A stretch of 64,000 bases of DNA from Arachis hypogaea (lineage: Eukaryota > Streptophyta > Magnoliopsida > Fabales > Fabaceae). The position numbers and the translations under genes are program-made. The notes below the pieces were generated by a model, which ran no database searches, had not been told where the DNA came from, and worked only from the letters and a program-made list of their open reading frames with translations. The stretch is from NCBI RefSeq assembly GCF_003086295.3, contig NC_092048.1, forward strand, positions 74,858,290-74,922,289. Direction: 5' to 3'. This document shows positions 21,201-32,374 of this stretch, one piece after another. Positions within the stretch are counted from its first letter, which is position 1, and each line of letters begins with the position of its first letter.

Positions 21201-22832
21201 TGATGAGCGGATAATTTATATGCTTTTTGGCATTGTTTTTACATAGTTTTTAGTATGATTTAGTTAGTTTTTAATATATTTTTATTATTTTTTAAATAAA
21301 AATCACATTTCTAGATATTACTATGAGTTTGTGTGTTTTTCTATGATTTCAGGTAATTTCTGGCTGAAATTGAGGGACTTAAGCAAAAATCTGATTCAAA
21401 GGCTGAAGAAGGACTGCAGATGCTGTTGGATTTTGACCTCCCTGTACTCGAAGTGGATTTTCTAGAGCTACAGAAACCCAATTGGTGCTCTCTTAATTGC
21501 GTTAGAAAGTAGACATCCAGGGCTTTCCAGCAATATATAATAGTTCATATTTTGCCCGAGTTTAGATGACGCAAACTGGTGTTTAACGCCAGCTTTCTGC
21601 CCTATTATGGCGTTAAACGCCAGAAACAAGTTACAAATTGGCATTTAACTCCACGGAAGACCTCTACATATGAAAGCTTCAATGCTCAGCTCAAGCACAC
21701 ACCAAGTGGGCCCGGAAGTGGATTTCTGCATCATTTACTTAATTCTGTAACCCTAGTAACTAGTTTAGTATAAATAGAACTTTTTACTATTGTACTAGGG
21801 GTCTTTTTCCTATCTTTCGAATTCATATGCCATTTGGGGAGGCTGGCCATTCGGCCATGCCTAGACCTTGTTCTTATGTATTTTCAACGGTGGAGTTTCT
21901 ACACACCATAGATTAAGGTGTGGAGCTCTGCTGTTCCTCTAGTATTAATGCAAAGTACTGTTGTTCTTCTATTCAATTCATGCTTATTCTTATTCTAAGA
22001 TATTCATTCGCACACAAGAACATGATGAATGTGATGATTATGTGACACTCATCACCATTCTCACCTATGAACACGTGCCTGACAACGACTTCTATTCTAC
22101 ATGCAAACAAGCTTGAATGTGTATCTCTTGGGTTTCTAATCTAAGATTAAAACCTTCGTGGTATAGGCTAGAATTATTGGCGGCCATTCTTAAGATCCAG
22201 AAAGTCTAAACCTTGTCTGTGGTATTCCGAGTAGGATCTGGGAAGGGATGACTGTGACGAGCTTCAAACTCGCGAGTGTTGGGCGTAGTGACAGACGCAA
22301 AAGGATCACTGGATCCTATTCCAACATGATCGAGAACCGACAGATGATTAGCCATGCGGTGACAGTGTATTTGGACCATTTTCACTGAGAGGAAGGGATG
22401 TAGCCATTGACAACGGTGATGCCCAACATACAACTTGCAAAGAAAAGGAGTATGAATGATTGGATGAAAGCAGTAGGAAAGCAGAGGTTCAGAAGGAACA
22501 AAAGCAACTCCATACGCTTATCTGAAATTCTCACCAATGAATTACATAAGTATTTCTATCATATTTTATATTTTAATTATATTTTAATTATCAAAATCCC
22601 ATAACCATTTGAATCCGCCTGACTGAGATTTACAAGGTGACCATAGCTTGCTTCAAGCTGACAATCTCCGTGGGATCGACCCTTACTCACGTAAGGTTTA
22701 TTACTTGGACGACCCAGTGCACTTGCTGGTTTGTTGTATCGAAATTGTGAAAAAGAATTTAAGATTTCAAACGTGCGTGCTAAGTTTTTGGTGCCGTTGA
22801 TGGGGAATGAACAATCACGATTTCGTGCACCA
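21201..22832 (+). repeat. 5' LTR of element C (1632 bp)
   Basis: TGATGAGCGG to GTGCACCA. TATAAATA at 21769, hairpin TGGCC-ATTC-GGCCA at 21844-21857. Near the 3' end a second, decayed PBS-like sequence, AAGTTTTTGGTGCCGTTGA, occurs at 22782, 50 bp before the true one, so the LTR end or leader start seems to carry a short duplication. Confidence 0.85.
21769..21776 (+). promoter_or_regulatory. TATA box of the element C LTR
   Basis: TATAAATA, conserved in position with 6261 in the other A-family LTR. Confidence 0.6.
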
Positions 22833-22838
22833 AGTTTT

Positions 22839-22856
22839 TGGCGACGTTGCCGGGGA
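22839..22856 (+). promoter_or_regulatory. primer-binding site of element C
   Basis: TGGCGACGTTGCCGGGGA, six bases after the LTR end; one base differs from the B and D sites (GCC to GAC). Confidence 0.8.
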
Positions 22857-24755
22857 TTGTTCGATTTTGGACAACTGACGGTTCATCTTGTTGCTCAGAT
22901 TAGGTAATTTTATTTTATTTTTAAGCTTTTTGTTTTTATTTTTATTTTAAAAAAAATTATTCTATGGCTTCAGAATTTTTAAGAATGAATTCTAGAGTTT
23001 TATGATAATCTGTTGAAGTTTGGCTGGCTGTGAAGCCATGTCTAATCTTTTGGACCGAGGTTTCAACTCATCATCACAAGAGCTTTTTTATTCTCATCAA
23101 TTTAGCTGTTGTATGCCTGATTTGTATGCTAAAGCTTGGCTGGCCATTGGCCATGTCTAGTGTTTTGGACCAGAGCTTTCACTGAAAGCTTGGCTGGCTA
23201 GTAAGCCATGTCTAATTCCTGGACTGGTGTTTTAGACTAACATTGCATGATTCTTGGAATTCTCATTAAGAATTTTGAAATCCTTATTTTCTTTTTCAAA
23301 ATTAATTTTTAAAAAAATACCAAAAAAATTTAATAAAATAAAAAAAAACCAAAATTTGATGTTTCTTGCTTGAGTCTAGTGTCAATTTTTAAGTTTGGTG
23401 TCAATTGCATCTTTTTAATTTTTCATTAGAATTTTCGAAAACTCATGCATTTGTTCTGCATGATCTTCAAGTTGTTCTTGATGAATTTCTTTGTTTGATC
23501 TCTAAATTTTTCTTGTTTGGTGTCTTTTCTTGTTTTTCATATGCATTTAGAATTATTAGTGTCTAATAGAATAAAAATTTTTAAGTTTGGTGTCTTGCAT
23601 ATTTTCTTTTTCTTAAAAATTTTCAAAAATAGGTTCTTGGTGTTCATCTTGACATTCAAAGTGTTCTTGGTGTTCATCTTGACATTCAAAGTGTTGTTGC
23701 ATGCATTGTGTGTTTTGATTTATAATTTTCATGTTTTGAGTCTTTTTGTTGTTTTTCTCTCTCTTCATAAAAATTCAAAAATAAAAAAAATATCTTTCAC
23801 TTATTCTTCTCATAAATTTCGAAAATTTTGAATTGATTTAGTCAAAAAGTTTTAAAATTTAGTTGTTTCTTATTAGTCAAGTCAAAATTTTCAATTTAAA
23901 AATCCTATCTTTTCAAAACTTTTTCAAAAATCAATTCTTTTTCAATTTTCTTCTTAATATTTTCGAAAATTTCAAAATGATTTTCAAAAATCTTTTTCTT
24001 ATTTTTGTTTCATATTTTCGAATTCATTGCTAACTTTTAATATTTTGATTCAAAAATCTCAAGTTGTTACTTGCCTATTAAGAAAGGTTCATTCTTTAAA
24101 TTTTAAAATCCTATCTTTTAGTTAGTCAAGTAATCAACTTTAATTTTCAAAAATCAAATCTTTTTAATTTCCTTTTTAAACCTTTTTCAAATTAAATTTC
24201 AATCGTATCTTTTTCAATTTCAATCATATCTTTTTCAAAATCAATTTCAAAATCTTTTCTAACTTCTCACCCTTTCAAATTTGATTTTCAAATCTTTTTT
24301 AATTAACTACTTGACTTTTTGGTTTATTTTTAAAAGTTTTCTATTTCAATCATATCTTTTTCAAAACCACCTAACTAACTTTTTTCTCACCAATTTTCGA
24401 AAACCCCTCCCTTCTTTTTCAAATTTTTTTTAATTAACTATTTGTTTTAAATTTTAATTTAATTTTATTTTCCTTCTTAAATTTCAAATTCTAATTAATA
24501 GTCAAAATAAAAACAAAAATATTTTTATTTCATTTTATTTAATTTTCGAATTCTTCCCCCTCTCATCTCTTTCTATTTATTTATTTATTTACTAACACTC
24601 CTCTTCCACTCAAAATTTGAACCCTCTCTTCTTCTCTGTGTTCGAGTTTTTCTCTTCTCCTCCTTCTATTCTTCTCCTCTTATACTCACATAAAGAATCT
24701 CTATACTATGACATAGAGGATTTCATATTTTCTTTTCTGTTCTCTTCTTTTTCAT
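22857..24755 (+). repeat. leader of element C with three stem-loops and AT-rich repeats
   Basis: Three degenerate copies of a unit starting AAGYTTGGCTGGC and ending in CATGTCTA: hairpins at 23025-23038, 23141-23153 and 23195-23208. AAGTTTGGTGT occurs at 23391 and 23583. A tandem pair of a 31-bp unit (core GTTCATCTTGACATTCA) is at 23640-23700. From 23750 on it is AT-rich with TTTTTCAAAA and TTTTCGAAAA words. No gene. Confidence 0.7.
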
Positions 24756-27060
24756 ATAAGCAGGAACAAGGATAAGAACATTCTTGTTGAAGCTGACCTT
24801 GAACCTGAAAGGACTCTGAAGAGGAAGCTAAGGGAAGCTAAGGCACAACCCTCTGGAGAGGATCTGACAGAAATTTTCGAAAAAGAAGGAGACATGGCCG
24901 AACCTAAAAACAATGGTGGAGATGCAAGGAAGATGCTTGGTGACTTTATTGCACCCTCTTCTAACTTCTATGGAAGAAGCATCTTACTTCCTACAATTGG
25001 AGCAAACAACTTTGAGCTTAAGCCTCAATTAGTTTCTCTAATGCAGCAGAATTGCAAGTTCCATGGACTTCCAATGGAAGATCCTCATCAGTTTTTAGCT
25101 GAACTCTTGTAAATCTGTGACACTATCAAGACCAATGGAGTTGATCTCGAGGTCTACAGGCTTATGCTTTTCCCTTTTGCTGTAAGAGACAGAGCTAGAA
25201 CATGGTTAGATTCACAACCTAAGGATAGCCTGAACTCTTGGGATAAGCTGGTCAGTGCTTTCCTGGCCAAATTCTTTCCTCCTCAAAAGATGAGCAAGCT
25301 TAGAGTGAAAATCCAAACCTTCAGACAGAAGGAAGGAGAATCCCTCTATGAAGCTTGGGAAAGATATAAGCAACTGATCAAAAGGTGTCCTACTGACATG
25401 CTTCCAGAATGGAGCATCATAAGTATATTCTATGATGGTCTGTCTGAGTTGTCAAAAATGTCATTGGACCATTCTGCAGGAGGATCTCTTCACGTGAAAA
25501 TCCCTGCAGAAGCTCAGGAACTCATTGAAATGGTTGCAAATAACCAGTTCATGTACACCTCTGAGAGGAATCCTGTGAACAATGGGACGCCTCAGAAGAA
25601 GGGAGTTCTTGAAATTGATACTCTGAATGCCATATTGGCTCAGAATAAAATATTGACTCATCAAGTCAATATGATTTCTCAGAGTCTGAATGGATTGCAA
25701 GCTGCATCTAACAGTACAAAAGAAGCATCTTTTGAAGAAGAAGCTTATGATCCTGAGAACCCTGCAATAGCAGAGGTGAATTACATGGGAGAACCCTATG
25801 GAAACACATATAATCCTTCATGGAGAAATCATCCAAATTTCTCATGGAAGGACCAACAGAAGCCTCAACAAGGCTTCAATAATAATGGTGGAAGAAATAG
25901 GTTTAGCAATAGCAAGCCTTTTCCATCATCTTCTCAGCAACAGACAGAGAATTCTGAATAGAGCCATTCTGGCCTGGCAACCATAGTCTCTGATCTATCT
26001 AAGACCACACTAAGTTTCATGAATGAAACAAGGTCCTCCATTAGAAATTTGGAGGCACAGATGGGTCAGCTGAGTAAGAAGATTACTGAAACTCCTCCCA
26101 GTACTCTCCCAAGCAATACAGAAGAAAATCCCAAGAGAGAGTGCAAGGCCATAACCTTACTTGGTGTGGCCGAATGCCCAGAGGAGGAGGAGGACGTGAA
26201 TCCCAGTAAGGAAGACCTCTTGGGACGTCCTCTAAATAGAAAGGAATTCCCATTTGAGGAACCAAAGGAATCTGAGGCTCATACAGAGAATAGAGATTCC
26301 ATTGAACCTCCTTCTGCCATTCATGAGCTCTGATGAGTATTCTTCCTCTGAAGAGGATGAAGATGTCACTGAAGAGTAAGTTGCTAAGTATCTAGGAGCA
26401 ATCATGAAGTTGAATGCCAGTTTATTTGGTAATGAGACTTGGGAGGATGAACCCCCCTGGTTCACCAATGAACTGAGTACATTAATGAGGCAAACTTTAC
26501 CTCAGAAGAAACCGGATCCCGAAAAGTTCTTCATACCTTGTACCATAGGCACCATGACCTTTGAGAAGGCTCTATGTGACCTTGGGTCAGGGATAAACCT
26601 CATGCCACTCTCTGTAATGGAGAAACTGGGAATCTTTGAGGTACAAGCTGTAAGAATCTCATTAGAGATGGTAGACAAATCAATGAAAAAGGCTTATGGA
26701 CTAGTAGAGGACGTGCTAGTGAAGGTTGAAGGCCTTTACATCCCTGCTGATTTCATAATCCTTGACACTGGGAAGGATGAGGATGAATCCATCATCCTTG
26801 GCAGACCCTTCCTAGCCACAGCAAAAGCTGTGATTAATGTAGATAGAGGAGAGTTGGTCCTTCAGTTGAATGAGGACTACCTTGTATTTAAGACTCAATG
26901 TTCTCCTTCTGTAACCATGGAGAGGAAGCATGAGAAGCTCCTCTCAATACAGAGTCAAACAAAACCCCCACATTCAAACTCTATGTTTGGTGTTGAGAGG
27001 CCACAACCAAACTCTAAGTTTGGTGTTAAGAGGCCCCAACCTTGCTCTGATTATCTGTGA
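24756..27060 (+). pseudogene. gag-protease pseudogene of element C
   Basis: Homologous throughout to 1135-3463. Damage: the start codon is ATA (24756) in place of ATG; TAA at 25110; TAG at 25959; a frameshift near 26300; TAA at 26377. The remaining pieces show FELKPQLVSLMQQNC, RTWLDSQPKDSLNSWDK, YEAWERY, then CDLGSGINLMP and ILGRPFLATAKAV for the protease. No zinc knuckle. The tail has two KFGV/MFGV repeats. Cannot make a full product. Confidence 0.85.
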
Positions 27061-27107
27061 AGCTCCATGAGAGCTCACTGTCAAGCTATTGACATTAAAG
27101 AAGCGCT

Positions 27108-27127
27108 TGTTGGGAGGCAACCCAATG
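27108..27127 (+). ncRNA. conserved hairpin 47 nt after the gag-pro stop, element C
   Basis: TTGGG, AGGCAA loop, CCCAA (27110-27125) with flanking G-U pairs, identical to that at 3511. Confidence 0.6.
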
Positions 27128-27272
27128 TTATTTAATTATATCTATTTATTTTCCATTGCTATTTTATGTTTTCTTTAGGTTGATGATCATGTGAAGTCAC
27201 AAAAACTACTGAAAAATAAAAAACAGAATGAAAAATAGCATTAAAAATAGCTCACCCTGGAGGAAGAGCTTA

Positions 27273-27507
27273 CTGGCATTTAAACGCCAATAAGAAGTAT
27301 CAAACTGGCATTTAACGCCAGTAAGAAGCATCAAACTGGCGTTTAACGCCAGAAACAAGCATCAAGCTGGCGTTAAACGCCAGAAACAAGCACCAGACTG
27401 GCTTTTAACGCCAGAACAGAGCATGGAATTGGCATTTAACGCCAAGAATGGGAGAAAAGCTGGCGTTAAACGCCAGAAACAAGCAGCAAGCTGGCATTTA
27501 ACGCCAG
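27273..27507 (+). repeat. array of eight CTGGCRTTTAACGCCAG palindromes
   Basis: Eight units of about 33 bp; the palindrome is 17 bases (CTGGCGTTAAACGCCAG in its perfect form) and the links are of the type AAACAAGCATCAAG. Units 3, 4 and 7 are near-perfect; others show G to A changes in the left arm (GGCATT). Same place as the array at 3669. Confidence 0.9.
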
Positions 27508-27766
27508 ACATGCATTCTAAGGGCATTTTGCACGCCTAAATGGAGCAGGGATGCTAAGTCCTTGACCCCTCTGGATAAGTGGACCCCACAGGATCCCCAC
27601 CTACCCCACCTCTTCTTCTCTCCTCTTCACACCTTTTCATAACACTCTTCCCCAAATACTCTTCACCAATCACCTCCATACCTCTTCCCCATAAACCCCA
27701 CCTACCTCCAAAATTCAAATCCTTTTCCCTCCCAAACCCAACGCTTGGCCGAATACACCTTCTCCC

Positions 27767-29160
27767 TGATGACAAGTCATCTTAGCCTAGTTTCACTAGC
27801 CTTTTTCTTTAATTTTAGTAGGTTTTATGCACTTTCTTGCATTCTAAGTAAGTAATTTGGAGTGAAAATGCATGACTTCTCTAAATCAAACGACCACCAC
27901 GTAATTGATGCAAAATCATGATGTTTAAGCTAAATTTAATTGATAATTAATTGATTTATAAACCTTGTGAATTTTGTGATACTTTGATTGGTTGTTTTGA
28001 TTACTTGTAGGTGAAGAAAGAAAAAAAGAAGAAAAGCGTGGCTCAAGAAGCATGCCCAAAGAAAGAGAAAGCGTGCCAAAAGGAAAGAAAAAATGTGGCC
28101 AACATCAAGGAAGAATGAAAGCTAAGTTGGGAAAGTGAACCGAGCTTCACAAGGAACCAAAAAGGAAGCAAGGCACAAAAGCTAAGTTAACTTAGTCAAC
28201 TGAGCATCCAAGAAAGCAAGGAATTGGTGCAAAGCTAAGTTAACTAAGTTAACTTTATCGAGGACCTCTAGACTTCATTCTGAATTTTCCCTTTTTACTT
28301 GCATTTTAATTTTGAGCTTTTTTTGAATTTCTGAGAGAACTTGGAAGGAGAATTGATCTCTCTTCTTCTTGGTTCTTGCTTGAGCACTCTTTTATTTCCT
28401 TGCTTTGGATCTTGGGTAGAGAATTGAAGAACTTCTGTTTCAATCTCACCTTGGGATCTTATTTATTTTCTTTCTGCATAATTGAATTTGAATTTCTATT
28501 TACTGCTTCTTCATCTACTTTGCTTCTGCAATTTACTTTTCTCTACTTCTTTTGCAATTTCTCTTGTTGGATCTAGGAAGGGAGTGAGATCTAGATTTGT
28601 TTTCTAGTCTCTTTGATTTCCTGAGATCTTCAACACCTTTTAGAATTGCTGCAACTTAAGCACTGCTTTCCAGTTCTTTAAATTCTCAAGTCATTTTACT
28701 TTTCTGTTAAGATCTACTTCACTGCACTTAAATTTTCTCTTTTATGTTTAATGCAATTTAGTTGTTCTTGTTCAATTTCTGCAATTCCAACTCCCAATCC
28801 CTTTTACAATTCAAGCAATTTACATTTCTTGCACTTTAAGATTCAGTCATTTACATTTCTTGCAATCTAAGTTTCTGCAATTTACTTTACTTGTTCTTTA
28901 AGATTCAGCACATTTACTTTCCTGCTCTTTAATTTACTGCACTTTCTCTTTCCCTCTTTACTTTCCATGCAATTTAGCTTCTGCAAATCACAAATTACCC
29001 AACCAAATCTTGATTCGCTTGACTAAATCAACCACTAAACTAAAGTTGCTCAATCCTTCAATCCCTGTGGGATCGACCTCACTCTTGTGAGTTATTATTA
29101 CTTGATGCGACCCGGTACACTTGCCGGTGAGTTTTGTGTTGGATCGTTTTCCGCACATCA
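27767..29160 (+). repeat. 5' LTR of element D (1394 bp)
   Basis: TG...CA termini, followed at once by AGTTTT and the PBS. T-rich with repeated TTTCTGCAATTTAC-type words in the second half. Confidence 0.9.
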
Positions 29161-29166
29161 AGTTTT

Positions 29167-29184
29167 TGGCGCCGTTGCCGGGGA
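29167..29184 (+). promoter_or_regulatory. primer-binding site of element D
   Basis: TGGCGCCGTTGCCGGGGA, six bases after the LTR, same as in the B element. Confidence 0.85.
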
Positions 29185-29363
29185 TTGATTAGATTGACAA
29201 TGATTATGTGAAGTGAAGATCTAGATCAAGCACTTTTTATTTTTCTGATTTTGACTAACACACTAACTGTTTGAATTTTTGCTTAAGCCAATTAACATTT
29301 CACTTCAGCCATGGATTGAAGTGTTATTGCTTTCTGGTGTTGAGATTTTTATGCTTTGGTTGT

Positions 29364-31820
29364 ATGTCAGGTACGAGGAGAATTACACCCACTTTTTGTG
29401 AACAAGACGAAAGAACCCTCAGAAGATTAAGAAGAGCTGAAAGAGGGAAAAACATTATTGGAGAAGATGAGTCAGAAGAAGAATTCCAAGATATGGAGGA
29501 ACACTTAACAAACCCACCAAATTGGGCTGAAGGAGCAGCCAATAACAATAATAATCCACCACAGAGAAGAGTTTTAGCTTCCTACACAATTGCAGATCCT
29601 AGACATTGTGGGAGTAGCATTCTTACCCCAAATGTTAATGCAAATAATTTTGAACTAAAGCCACAACTCATCACCTTGGTTCAAAACAATTGTTCTTATG
29701 GAGGAGGACCACTTGAAGACCCTAACCAACACTTGTCCACCTTCTTGAGGATTTGTGACACTGTCAAAACCAATGGTGTGCACCCTGACAGTTACAAGCT
29801 ACTGCTATTTCCATTTTCTCTCAGAGACAAAGCCACTCAATGGTTGGAATCCTTCCCAAGAGGCAGCATCAACAATTGGGATGATCTAGTAACCAAGTTC
29901 CTTGCCAAGTTTTACCCACCTCAAAGAGTTATTAGATTGAAGACTGAAGTGCAAACATTCACACAAATAGATGCTGAACCCTTGTATGAGGCATGGGAAC
30001 GATACAAAGCTCTAATCAGGAAGTGTCCACCAGGAATGTTCAGTGAGTGGGATAGATTGCAGAATTTTTATGAAGGCTTGAGACTGAAATCTCAAGAGGC
30101 TTTGGATTATTCAGCAGGAGGTTCTTTACAATTGATGAAAACAGCAGAGGAAGCCCAAAATCTCATTGATATGGTGGCCAACAACCAATATTTCTTTGCT
30201 CACCAAAGGCAACGCCAACCATCACAAAGGAAAGGAGTGATGGAGTTGGAAGGAGTGGACTCAATCTTGGCTCAAAACAAAATGATGCAGCAGCAAATTC
30301 AACAACAATTTGAGCAAATGGCCAAGAGGATTGATAGCCTCCAAGTTGCAGCAGTTAATACAAGCCAACCATTATCCACATGGGGACAAAATAAAGAGAC
30401 TCAAGAGGAGCAACAGCAAGAGCAAGTCCAGTACATGCACAACCAAAATTCTGGGCCAAATGAAGTCTATGGTGACACCTACAACCCTTCTTGGAAGAAC
30501 CACCCAAATCTTAGGTGGGGAGACAATCACAACCAAAATCAACAACCATGGCAGAGAAACTCAAATCAAAACACTTCAAGAAACAACCAAAACCACAACC
30601 AGCAGCAAACTAACCAAAACTCTTATAGAAAACCCCAAAACAACTACCCCAACTCCAAACATTACCCATCCAATAACCAAACCTCAAATCAGAACACTTA
30701 CCCTCAACCCTCAACACCCCACAATCAACCAATCTCACAAGAATCCCAAAGGATTAACAACTTGGAGCTCCTAATGGAAAAAATGATGAAAACTCAAGAG
30801 ATGACAGTGAGGAACCAAGAAGCCTCCATGAAAAATATGGAACGGCAAATTGGACAACTCTCCAAGCAGATCACCATTGAAAGGTCATCAAACTCACTAC
30901 CAAGTGACACCATTCCCAACCCAAAAGAGGAGTGCAAGGCAATACAACTGAGGAGTGGAAAAGTCCTGGTGAAAAATGAAGAAGCGACCAAGAAGTCAAA
31001 GGAAAGTGACAAAAAACAAGCTGAAGAAGAGAAAGTCAATGACAAGGAGGAGACAGCAAGCAAGCCAACTCAGAATCAAGTTCAAGAAAGAAAAGATCAG
31101 CCACAAAAATCAAAAAAGGGAAAGGAAGTAATTGAAGAGCCAACTAAGGACCAAAGGCAGGGAATGAACTTTACTCCACCCTTGCCATATCCTCAAAGGC
31201 TCAACAAGGAGACTAAGGATCAACACTTCCCAAAATTTCTTGAAATTTTCAAGAAGTTAGAGATCAATATTCCCTTAGCTGAAGCACAGGAGCAAATGCC
31301 CCTGTACGCAAAGTTCTTGAAGGAACTTATCAACAAGAAGAGGAGTTGGCAAGTTAATGAAACCGTACTGCTCACTGAGGAATGCAGAGCACTAATCCAG
31401 AAGGGACTTCCTCCCAAACTCGAGGACCCTGGGAGTTTCTTTCTACCCTGCGCCATTGGTAGTATGACCATCAAGAAGGCGATGTGTGACTTGGGAGCTA
31501 GTATCAATCTAATGCCTGCCTCCCTAGTAAAAAAGCTAGGCATAAAAGAGGTGAAACCAGTGCAGATGTCTCTAGAATTGGTGGACAAATCAGTGATATA
31601 CCCCACGGGTATAATTGAGAACCTTCTAGTCAAGGTAGACAGATTCATCTTCCCTGCAGATTTTGTGATCCTGGATTCGAATCAGGATGAGGGCGACTCC
31701 ATTATACTGGGAAGACCGTTCTTGGCCACTGCTAAGGCCATCATAGACATAGAGCAAGGAGAATTAACCCTCAGGATGCATAATGAAAGTATCACTATGA
31801 GTGTACTACCAGAAACATAG
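29364..31820 (+). CDS. gag-pro: Gag-protease polyprotein of element D (left copy)
   Basis: Open frame from 29271; I choose the ATG at 29364 (MSGTRRITPTFCEQDERT) because the upstream 31 residues are hydrophobic leader-like sequence with no match to the other gags. About 818 aa. The capsid core (FELKPQLITLVQNNC to YEAWERYKALIRKCP) is at about residues 95-220; an Asn/Gln-rich region at 340-480; the CKAIQLRSGK motif near 535; a Lys/Glu-rich region; then the protease-like domain (CDLGASINLMP near 710, ILGRPFLATAKAI near 785). No CCHC zinc knuckle. Makes the virus-like particle shell and its processing domain. The stop is TAG at 31818; the frame continues beyond it (see next entry). Confidence 0.85.
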   Translation: MSGTRRITPTFCEQDERTLRRLRRAERGKNIIGEDESEEEFQDMEEHLTNPPNWAEGAANNNNNPPQRRVLASYTIADPRHCGSSILTPNVNANNFELKPQLITLVQNNCSYGGGPLEDPNQHLSTFLRICDTVKTNGVHPDSYKLLLFPFSLRDKATQWLESFPRGSINNWDDLVTKFLAKFYPPQRVIRLKTEVQTFTQIDAEPLYEAWERYKALIRKCPPGMFSEWDRLQNFYEGLRLKSQEALDYSAGGSLQLMKTAEEAQNLIDMVANNQYFFAHQRQRQPSQRKGVMELEGVDSILAQNKMMQQQIQQQFEQMAKRIDSLQVAAVNTSQPLSTWGQNKETQEEQQQEQVQYMHNQNSGPNEVYGDTYNPSWKNHPNLRWGDNHNQNQQPWQRNSNQNTSRNNQNHNQQQTNQNSYRKPQNNYPNSKHYPSNNQTSNQNTYPQPSTPHNQPISQESQRINNLELLMEKMMKTQEMTVRNQEASMKNMERQIGQLSKQITIERSSNSLPSDTIPNPKEECKAIQLRSGKVLVKNEEATKKSKESDKKQAEEEKVNDKEETASKPTQNQVQERKDQPQKSKKGKEVIEEPTKDQRQGMNFTPPLPYPQRLNKETKDQHFPKFLEIFKKLEINIPLAEAQEQMPLYAKFLKELINKKRSWQVNETVLLTEECRALIQKGLPPKLEDPGSFFLPCAIGSMTIKKAMCDLGASINLMPASLVKKLGIKEVKPVQMSLELVDKSVIYPTGIIENLLVKVDRFIFPADFVILDSNQDEGDSIILGRPFLATAKAIIDIEQGELTLRMHNESITMSVLPET

Positions 31821-32312
31821 AGCAATAATGAAAAGAAGGATGGTATAGAAACAGACAAGGAGAATCTGCAGTGGAGGGAGGAAATCAACAAGACAAACAA
31901 CAACTGCCCTCCCAAGCAAGAGATAGATGATACAGCAGGCCAAAAAGAGAAAGAGACTGTGCAAAGTAATGAAGAAGCTCAAGGGAACATTGTAGTGTTG
32001 GCAACTAAGAAAAGGAATTTCAAAAGGGAGCCTGTTTTCAAAGAAGAAGAATTAACAAAAGGAAGGAAGAAAAACAAAAACAGAATCAAAAAGGGTTGGA
32101 AAAACAAAAAAATTCCAACAGAAGGGCACTCCAAAGGTGACAAAGTGCGGTTAGTCTATCAACAACTGGGAACAGACCAACAGACTAACGATTACTATAC
32201 TGTGAGCAAAATATTATCACTAGAACATGCTGAGATAGAGCACCAAGGAACAAAGAAGAAGCTCACGATCAGAGGGGACAAATTGAGGCACTACAGTCAT
32301 CAACCGCCATAA
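31821..32312 (+). pseudogene. in-frame integrase C-terminal remnant after the gag-pro TAG (left copy)
   Basis: Same frame as gag-pro, open for 163 codons to TAA. Basic linker, then GDKVRLVYQQ, YTVSKILSLEHAEIEHQG and LRHY, which match the pattern of the C-terminal end of Ty3/gypsy integrases (GDKVLLYN..., YTV...GAVE..., LKHY). RT, RNase H and the integrase core are absent between. It is therefore best read as the scar of a large internal deletion. It could still be translated by stop readthrough. Confidence 0.6.
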
Positions 32313-32354
32313 AAGAGGGAGTCAATGTCAAGCTAATGACAATAAACGAGCGCT

Positions 32355-32374
32355 TCATGGGAGGCAACCCATGA
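32355..32374 (+). ncRNA. conserved hairpin 42 nt after the D polyprotein end
   Basis: TCATGGG, AGGCAA loop, CCCATGA: seven Watson-Crick pairs. The loop is identical to the A family and the outer stem is changed on both sides. Confidence 0.65.

Larger units (their letters stand above)
21201..27766 (+). mobile_element. element C, A-family LTR retrotransposon, left part (interrupted by D)
   Basis: 5' LTR, PBS, leader, gag-pro pseudogene, hairpin and palindrome array, then element D begins at 27767 inside it. In the left copy the rest of C is lost at the N gap; in the right copy C resumes at 62135 after D. Confidence 0.85.

Noticed and set aside
27273..27507. CRISPR-like look of regularly spaced repeats
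   Set aside because: Plant retroelement context, palindromic units with near-constant links, no cas genes.
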